Below are positions 53,679 through 62,800 of a stretch of DNA of 64,000 bases, piece after piece; position 1 is the first letter of the stretch; the number at the start of each line of letters is the position of its first letter. The notes under the pieces were generated by a model. The model saw only the letters and a list, made by a program, of their open reading frames with translations. It was not told where the DNA came from and did not search any database. Made by a program: the position numbers and the translations under genes. Origin of the DNA: Alentia gelatinosa (taxonomy: Eukaryota; Annelida; Polychaeta; Phyllodocida; Polynoidae); contig OX465582.1 of assembly GCA_950022655.1 (NCBI GenBank), forward strand, positions 89,371,801-89,435,800, read 5' to 3'.

Positions 53679-53835
53679 AAGAAGGCTAGGAGATGGGGAT
53701 CAGATATCAACACCATGATATGTATCAGAACCTGCATGTATGGCTGGCATTCCAATCCTAACTAGCGCAAGCAAATGCATTCAAAGCTGTGGTTTGATTG
53801 TATGAACAAATTATAAGCTCAATGACACAGAGATT

Positions 53836-54219
53836 AAGGCATTTTCCACTGGCCGACGAAAGCGGCACCGATTAATTGAGTTCTCCTAAAAGCCGCTCGA
53901 AGGTGGCTAATGGCTGCTCGTCAGTGTCTAAAAATTGGTGAGGGTGCAGTGTATGCCTTGTTTCTGCCGCAATTGACATTCAACAGGTCCATACTGACAG
54001 AACTGTCACCCAAACACAATGATCATCACCAACAAGTTCAAACCCCTTTGATTTTGTCGGTCGTTGACCAAGTCAGTTGATGGTGGCCTTATTGCATAAT
54101 CTATGCGCAATTAATCTGACGAACACTTCTCTGCATGTCTGTTTCCATTCACTGATCTGGTATCAGTGGTTCCCGACTGCAGATCAGTGGCGAATAGTCG
54201 GTCAGTGGAAAATGGCTTA
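53836..54219. mobile_element. MITE family I (~384 bp)
   Basis: The left AAGGCATTTTCCACTGGCCG, ACGAAAGCGGCACCG, GAGTTCTCCTAAAAGCC and the right GACTGCAGATCAGTGGCG, GTCGGTCAGTGGAAAATGGC are inverted ends. It is longer than the 34199-34390 copy because of interior sequence. Confidence 0.65.
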
Positions 54220-55149
54220 TAGTCTCATTGCCACCAATCCGCAAAATGGGCGAGGAATGGTGGCAGGGACAAACTCAGGACCAAATTTAATCCAGTTCAA
54301 TCCCTTATTGATATAAAAAAAAATAGAGACAGGTCTTCTCTAGATACGCTAGATCCACTATGTTATTAAGTATTCTCCAGTCTTGTGGTGCTACAGTTGA
54401 AGTTGGTTCGATGGACTGGGCCCTTTAAAAATTAGCACATATCTCCCTGCCCAATTCTTCTAATGATAAACAAATGGTCAACATATATCAATACTTTAAT
54501 AATAGAATGTCACATTGTTTATTAATTTCCTACACTTAAAGTAAATCCATAAATCACACAATCAACAGCCATACAAACAACAATCCATCCAGATTATTCA
54601 ATCAGGGGGTATACGGATATCTAGGAGGTAGGATACCGTGTCAATGGAAACTGAACAAATATGTTGCCTTTGCGTATGTTAGGCCTTGATTTCTACAAGG
54701 TAAGTTGTATAACTACTGTCTTAAAAATATACTTGGATGAAAATACACTCTCAATATATACGGTGATGGTATTGCTAGATATTACCAATGAGGATTTTCT
54801 CCTATCAAAAGTAGATACATCTCTATGTTACTGGAATTCATAATCTCATATAAAGTCACACTTAGAATAGCTCCCATAATAGCTACCAAGTAAAATACAA
54901 CTTTGTAATGCTCGTACAAAGATCTTCAGGGTTTCACACGTAGGATCGCTTAGAAACAATTAAATTCTGATTTAATTAAAGGACCTTGAGTGCATTACAG
55001 AAAAGACCCTAGCAGGAATGTACGCTAGATCTAACGTCGTAAATGTTTAGTCCATAAGGTCATCTGTCTCACAGAGTCAGTTATTCTATCCCACAGCCAT
55101 ACAAAGGGTCTTCTATAAAAGCCCTCAGACTCCTTGAGAGCCTTTAGAC
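54220..55149. other. Gene-free AT-rich stretch
   Basis: Nothing recognised. If the carbonic anhydrase transcript extends past the family D array, its 3' end could lie here, but no clear poly(A) signal can be tied to it. Confidence 0.3.
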
Positions 55150-56075
55150 ATGCCTCCCACCTACTGCGACGGGCTATGATGCGCTACGATAGACCTCCCA
55201 ATGTGCTATAATGTCAGCAGCATGTGTTGCCATCGTTGCCAACATCGAAGTGCATTGCCAAGCTCTGCAATAGGCCACCAATACGGCTACAATGTGCTAC
55301 GAAATTCAAACATGTTTGAATTCTATAAACACCTTATGATTGGGGTTCACAGTAGTACGTATTCCTGCATCGTATAGCTTGGTGACAAAAAATGACTAAT
55401 TGACGCTAAGCTCGACGATTGCGCCACGATTTGGATTTGACTGTTGCAGAGCTCGCTGACATGTTAATCTGTGAATATGCCACCAATACGGCTACAATGT
55501 GCTACATTTTTTGGGGTATTTTCATGGTTGCATGTCATTCTGCATCGTAGAGCTCTGTGACAAAAACTAACTTATTGACGCTAAGCACGACGATTGCGCC
55601 ACGGTGTGGATTTGTGTGTCGCAGAGCTCGCCGACACGTTAATCTGTCAATATGTCACCGATAGGACTACCATACGCTACGAAATTCAAACATGTTTGAA
55701 TTTTGTAAACACCTTACGATTCTGGTCTTTTTCACAGTAGTATGTATTCCTGCATCGTAGAGCTTGGTGACAAAACATAACTATTTGTCACCGAACTGAA
55801 CGATTGTGCCACGATTTGGATTTGACTGTTGTAGAGCTCGCTGACATGTTAATCTGTCAATATGCCACCGATAGGGCTACCATACGCTACGAAATTCAAA
55901 CATGTTTGAATTTTGTAAACACCTTACGATTCAGGTCTTTTTCACAGTAGTACGTATTTCTGCATTGTAGAACTTGGTGACAAAACATGACTAATTGTCA
56001 CCGAACTCAACAATTTTGCCATGATTTGGATTTGTATGTCGCAGAGCTCGCCGACACGGCAATCGTAGCAAAATC
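55150..56075. repeat. Family D: ~195-bp units in tandem with AAACATGTTT palindrome
   Basis: GCTACAATGTGCTACGAAATTC / ACCATACGCTACGAAATTC units start at about 55290, 55488, 55669 and 55868. Three of four contain the palindrome TTCAAACATGTTTGAA. Each unit also shares TCGTAGAGCTTGGTGACAAAA and GCAGAGCTCGC.GACA. The array ends 36 bp before the stop codon of the carbonic anhydrase, so it probably forms the 3'UTR or lies just beyond it. Confidence 0.75.
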
Positions 56076-56110
56076 GCAGTAGGTTGACACCCCCCTCTAA
56101 CATAATGATT

Positions 56111-56398
56111 TTAAACTCGGAGTGCCAGTACCACACCGAAGAGGAGTACCAGGAGGTTGTTGAGAACGGAGGAGGCGGCATTATGATCTCCATCCCCATC
56201 TCCATTTCCGTGGTCTTCGTGGTCATGCCCTTCTCCATTCTTATCGATGGTGTACTCCACGAGGGTCTCTGCGTTGACGTTGAAGCTGGACAGCACAGTA
56301 CGGTTGTGGAGTGGCTGCGGCGGGCGCCAGTTGTTCACCAGGTGGATGAAGCTACCGTCTGGTCTTACCCCTTCCGTCATGTTGTAGAATTGGGCCAT
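56111..56398 (-). CDS. Carbonic anhydrase terminal exon (NNWRPPQPL and GPI-type tail)
   Basis: Acceptor GTGAATTACAG|ATGGCC. It encodes MAQFYNMTEGVRPDG, VNNWRPPQPLHNRTV (last conserved block; NMT and NRT are N-glycosylation sequons), then GEGHDHEDHGNGDGDGDHN, NAASS and a hydrophobic LLVLLFGVVLAL end with Arg-Val-stop. Small residues (N-A-A-S-S) before a ~15-residue hydrophobic end fit GPI-anchor addition. The HD/GD-rich spacer is predicted to be outside the catalytic fold. Confidence 0.93.
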   Translation of the reverse strand: MAQFYNMTEGVRPDGSFIHLVNNWRPPQPLHNRTVLSSFNVNAETLVEYTIDKNGEGHDHEDHGNGDGDGDHNAASSVLNNLLVLLFGVVLALRV

Positions 56399-56785
56399 CT
56401 GTAATTCACAACATAAAGGCATAGGTAAAGCAATGAGTGACACTGCGCGAAAACCAACAGTTTATATATATATACACCTGGCGCATATGGGTATGATTTT
56501 GCGTATACAAGGTTGTCCTATTTCCGTTGTGTATACGCCTCATCTATAGACGTGTAAAATGTATACGACCCGCGTATACATATGCCGAACACGATATTTC
56601 TATTCATTTACGCTTTGCTTTTTGTGCAGTGGTTTAAAGCACCCAATGAACCCTCAGCCCTATGCCATGGCCATCACCGACAATGTTTTCAATGTTTTCT
56701 CAGTCTCTCAAAGTCAGCAAATTTCACATATGAAAGTATTTCCACTTTTATAACTGACCTCAACTGACATTCCTGCAAAGCAGTT

Positions 56786-56835
<50 letters not shown>

Positions 56836-59800
56836 ATGAATAATTAGAAAAAGGGATGCCTGGATATTTTGTGAAAGGATGGGATACAGAATGGGTGTTT
56901 TTATGAAGAAACCAACAAGGTTTGGTTAAAGTCATCGTTATCCACGAGTTTGATGCGGGTGATATAAACGAGGCGACAGCTGAGTAAATATCACATAACA
57001 TTCAAACGAGTTGGAGAACAATGACGTTGACCAAACCAAGTTGCTTTCTGCATTTACCTCACCCCTGTACACACTAAAAGATTGGATGACACACAGGATA
57101 TATAGACCATTGAGAACGGACTGCAATACTCCTAGAGGCATAAAGAACGAGTTTCCACTGTCAAACCTACCGGACAATAATACCAGGTGTGAGATAATGT
57201 CAATGGATTGGATGTTAATAGATGGGTGGATTGGTACTGGAATAATTGGATTACTGGTATGCAAAGCCCAAACGCATCTACCGATTCAGGGTTGAACGAT
57301 TAGTTCCAGAATCGTATAGAAGTCGCTGAATTTGTTGCAGGCAAATTACGTAATCCCTCGGCCCGTGTCAGCTGCCAAATCAAAGGCAATTTATCAACGT
57401 TCCACTGTCGGTGACTGGATTTATCAACATGTTGATAAACTTGGCGGCCGATTTAAGAACATCGAATGACAACTCGTCGGTGACAAAAGAACATCTCAAG
57501 GGGGGGGGGGGGGGGTTTCCCTAATCATTGGCTGACCCTTGCCTGCCTGTCCTACATCTACAGACTAGGGCCGACTCCGTTAGAATGGCTCGCCTGAGAG
57601 AAATTACCGTTCCTTGGTCACCGACAAAGGTACATGAATGTTCCGAAATCGGTAGATGTGTATTGGGCTTTAGAGAGTATGATAGGTAGAACCTATAGCT
57701 GATAGTGATTAGTTACCTGGCTGGGGCAGATTGTCGGGTGGTGTGCGAATATTGTCCACCTCACGGTTTCACCACAAGTTGGTGTCGTCAGTGACCCCTG
57801 GTACCGGAAATACTGGTCACTCTTAGCCGGAAGTACGTCACGGAGGTCAATCCAGTCAATAGGTATCCTTGCTGTAGAGTCTGAAAAAGTATAGGAGTTT
57901 TATTATCATAAGTGGTACCACTGACCTGATTTTTATCCTACTCTGCATATAAATCTCCATAGACTTAACATGGTGTGACTGTATGCCACGGTAGTGCCAT
58001 AAAATATGCCATGGGTGATATATGAAGTTAAAAATGTGATGGGTTAGGATAAAATCTAATCCTAATATATCATAGGAATATGCTAATATTATACAGGATA
58101 TATATATATATATATATATGTATATGTATATGGCTATAGCTATTGTGTTATGGAGGCGGCCATCTTGTCCCCTGACTCTAAATAAAACACCAGGTGGCGG
58201 GTCCAATCATCATTGGATTTTATCAAGAAGGTTTTTTTTAGGTTTGCCATAAAAGGGTTTGATCCTCGTCCCACGATTATCTATGGATTATAACAACTGA
58301 GAACTGTGGCTACCCCGGACTACAGTGGCGCTATCTTGCACTTTCCTGGCGGATGATGGCAGAACTAGCAATCACTCTGTGCCCTATATGTATTCAAGAT
58401 TCCTTCTATTCTTGACACATGTTAAGGCTTCTTCATACTGAGATAGATAATTCGAATCTAATTATCCATTTTTAAGGACGGTGACCTATGGTTATTAAAA
58501 CCTAAAGGAGTAGTACTATATATGTTCTATATTCCTTAAAAGTTTGAGGAAAATTATATGGGTTTTACTATGTGAAAAATACTTTTCAGAAATTCTAGAT
58601 ATTCTAATATAAAATAATCATAATATTGATCTATAAATCAAAAACTAGCACGTTGACCCCCGATTTTTAAGTTAGATATGTGTTCCATAACACTTAGAGA
58701 TCATCATATTAAATTTTCAGAGAATTGACATGGGTTTTAATTTTCAAGCCAAATTGTCCGATATGCCTTTAAGGAACATACCCATTGGAGGGATCTTCTT
58801 GAGATTGTTGACAACGTGATCCAAGTTGGCGTTATGGGGACCATCCTGGAAAGAGAAAGGAAACATGTTATGCATATCTCATCAAAGTATACAGAGAAAA
58901 ACAGCAGTTGCTAGTATTAACATACAAAAACGTACAAAATATTACGATAGTCCACTGGAAAGGATTCTTTCTTTTTTGTCTGTTTGGATGGTTTAACGTC
59001 CACTATACTCTACCAGATTTACTTTGATTTTGATAGCGATCTTGTATCTGAGATGAATTTAGGTAGAAATCTCACCTCTACATAATTACTGAGGTCAGAT
59101 TTCTTTTAATTCCCACACAACATACATATAGTATAAGAATGCTTAGCCTTTGATATAGCAGTAAACCTACCACAGCTGTGGGTGAAGGAGAAAGGTGGCT
59201 GTACACCACACCACATAGACATGGTATGAGAAGGATTGGCCTTTGATATAGCAGTAAACCTACCACTGCTGGGGATGAAGGAGAAAGGTGGCTACACACC
59301 ACACCACATAGACATGGAATGAGAAGGATTGGCCTTTGATATAGCAGTAAATCTACCACTGCTCGGGGTGAAGGAGAAAAGTGGCCAATTGTCATTAAAG
59401 GTAAATTATTACGAATTCATAATATTTCGAGGTGTATAAAAAAAAGGATAACAGACCAGGCATTTAATCTGTGAATTGTTACTCACTCACCAAAAAAAAC
59501 AACCTTCCAGAGTCGGGGCAAGTATCTGCTGGTCTGTGAGTTCATAACAGTCAGTTTTCCCACTGTACAAACTAGATTTCGAGATGTAATTATTGTGCTT
59601 TCCATCACTCACCTTAAAGAGAATACCAAAGACAGCGATGCCATTGGTCTGTCCAACTGCCTCCCCTAATGTGGCAAAACGCTCCATATCATAAGTTACG
59701 ATGTGCATCTGTGAGGAAGAAAAAATATACATTTACTTTTAATCTAAAGCAACCAATATAGCATGCGATAGTAGTTCGTCCTTTGTCTATATGATATTTA

Positions 59801-62800
59801 GCTGCAATACGATCATATTTATCACTCTGGATTGCATACTGGTAATACTAGCTTTCCATATGAAAATATTATTGGGAGATTTTTCCTTTGTCTAGGAACA
59901 TATTTAGCTTCAAAACGATCATGGTTATCCCTTTGGGTTGCATACTAGTAATACTAGCTTTAATTATGTTAATTTCTGTTATTAATCATGTGATTGTAAC
60001 TCGAATGTCGTGATTTTACAGTGAATTTCTTACCCTTTCTAGACATATTTTCCTTGATATTACTATATTCTATTTCATTCCCTTCATCAATAAATAGTGG
60101 TTCTTACTCGCGCTAGGGACTACTTTCTTCGTGTCCCTAGTGCATCTGGGAGATAATACCGCGTAGTAATCAGTCACACGCGAATACCCGGAGTGTATAA
60201 ACGGTAACTAGTTAGTAAAAACCTATATGACGAATATAAAAGATAGAGGAATATTCCATTAAGGAATTATAAAGACTATATTTACCTCAAGCCTGAACAT
60301 CTTGTCGTTGACACGGTGCTCTGTCCCAGCATGGTCCTTGGCTCCCCAGTGGAAGTGGAACTGGGCAACTTTGTACTGAGACCCCAGACCGCCTCCGGTA
60401 AATATAATCTCCTCCATGATGTTCACCTGCACTGTTAGGATGAAGAGTAATGATGGTATATACTCCCTGCAATATCATTATTATTGAAACAATGAAGAAT
60501 TCTGTTTGCTCCCGTAAATATGCTGGGGCCCATTTTATAATCTAGGATCGTACATTTGAAGTTCACTTGTCTCAGGTACATTAGTCTCTGCGTGTGAATC
60601 CTGCTTTGGATTAAGGAAAGGGTGTGAAGTACAAACTTCTCAGGTACATTAGTCTCTACGTGTGAATCCTGCTTTGGATTAAGGAAGAGGTGTGAAGTTC
60701 ACCCATCTCAGGTACATTAGTCTCTACGTGTGAATCCTTCTTTGGATTAACGAAAAGGTGCGAAATACACCCGTCTCAGGTACATTAGTCTCGACTTGTG
60801 AATCCTGCTTTAGACTAGGGGAAAGGTGTGAAGTAGCCTACACCCGTCTCAGGTACATTAGTCTCTATGTGTTAATCCCATTTTTGACTAGGGGAAAGAT
60901 GTAAAGTACAACCGTCTCAGGTACATTAGTCTCTACGTGTGAATCCCACTTTAGACTAGGGGAAAGGTGTGAAGTTCACCTGTCTCAGGTATATAAGTCT
61001 CTATGTGTTAATCCCACGTTAGACTAGGGGAAAGATGTAAAGTACAACCATCTCAGGTACATTAGTCTCTATGTGTGAATCCTGCTCTAGACTAGGGGAA
61101 AGGTGTGAAGTTCACCTGTCTCAGGTATATAGGTCTCCAGTGTGAATCCCTGTCAAGTTATTGTGAGACTGGTTTCTGCCTACCTGTGTGGCCGGTTTCT
61201 GCCTACCTGTTAGACCGGTTTCTGCCTACCTGTGTGGCCGGTTTCTGCCTACCTGTTAGACCTGTTTCTGCCTACCTGTGGGCCGGTTTCTGCCTACCTG
61301 TTAGACCGGTTTTTGCCTACCTGTGTGGCCGGTTTCTGCCTACCTGTTAGACCGGTTTCTGCCTACCTGTGTGGCCGGTTTCTGCCTACCTGTTAGACCG
61401 GTTTCTGCCTACCTGTGAGACCAGTTTCTGCCTACCTGTGTGGCCGGTTTCTGCCTACCTGTGTGGCCAGTTTCTGCCTAATTGTGAGACCGGTTTCTGC
61501 CTATCGGTGAGACCGGTTTCTGCCTACCTGTTAGACCGGTTTCTGCCTACCTGTGTGGCCGGTCTCTGCCTACCTGTTTGACCGGTTTCTGCCTACCTGT
61601 GTGACCGGTTTCTGCCTACCTGTGTGGCCAGTTTCTGCCTACCTGTGTGGCCGTTGCAGAGGAGCTGCATCTTGTCCTTGTGTTGCTCCTCGTTGAGTTC
61701 GCGCTCGCCCTCGGGTTTGGCCTCCGGGAAGACGATGTCGATGGGACTGAGCAGCTCATCATACTTGGTCTCTTTGGGCACGATGTCGATGGGGGACTGC
61801 TTCTTACCGCTGCCACACTTCATGGGGAACAGCGTAGACCACTGGAGGGGCCCTGCAAAAGTCAAGTAATTCATCATAATGGGGGAGTTTCCGCTTAGCC
61901 AATGTACTACTTCTGGTAAGTGACGTCAACGGCCATGAAAACATCGCCAATGTTGCTCACAGTAGATTTAACACTGGGAACGTGAAAAGTGTAGCAAATC
62001 ATGACAAAACGCTCAGTACGCTTCACATCCATGTGTCTGTAGCACAAAATGAACATCACTTACTGGAAACAGTTGAAATAGTATGATTTTGTAAAGTGGA
62101 ATCTGAAGCATTACAGAGGATGTTGACACTATTTCATAGATCTCTAAATACACTGAACCAATCATAGATTCCATTTGAAGAGTATTGTGTCGTATAGGAG
62201 TCGGTGAACTTGTTGCTTGCAAATTACGTAACCCATCACCCCATGTCGGCCACCCAATCAGGGGCCGTTTACCAATGTACTGTTGCCGGCTACAGGATAT
62301 ATCAACATGATCATAAACTTTTGGTGAGCAATTTAGGAACATTGAACGACTACTTGTCGGCAACAAAAACATATCTCAAGGAGGGGGTTCACTAATCATT
62401 GGCTGACCCTTGCCTAGCTGCTCTACATCTACCGACTAGGGCCGACTAGGATGCCTCGCCTGAAACAAATTACCGTTCCTTTGTCACCGACAAAGGTACA
62501 TCAATGTTCTGAAGTCGGTAGATGTCTATTGAGCTTTAAAGCCTGCCTCCACCTACCACGATTCTGGTCCCGATTGGCCTTACGACGGCCTTCCCGACAC
62601 CATTGTGATTGTAGCGTGAGGTCTGGCAAAATCGTGGTAGGTGGAACAGGTTTCTGCGATTCTGTCTACGAAGCTCACGATAGGCTGCGATGAAAACGCC
62701 AATTGAGAGGTCCCGATAATTTTCAACATGTTGGAAATTTTGTAGCCTGTCGCAGGGTATGGTAGCCTATCGGGAAGATATCGTGGTCAGCGTTTATGTT

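Noticed and set aside
56084..56404. Plus-strand 106-codon frame
   Set aside because: It is the antisense shadow of the carbonic anhydrase terminal exon.
59487..59612. Extension of carbonic anhydrase exon D into VSDGKHNN...
   Set aside because: A good donor (AAG|GTGAGT) stands at 59613, the next exon joins in phase, and the conserved strand ends at FK as in other family members.
60573..61158. 68-bp repeats as possible CRISPR or exon array
   Set aside because: Units are contiguous and lie within an intron between two phase-compatible carbonic anhydrase exons; no frame is maintained.
61624..61898. Plus-strand frames of 81-83 codons
   Set aside because: They are antisense shadows of carbonic anhydrase exon B.
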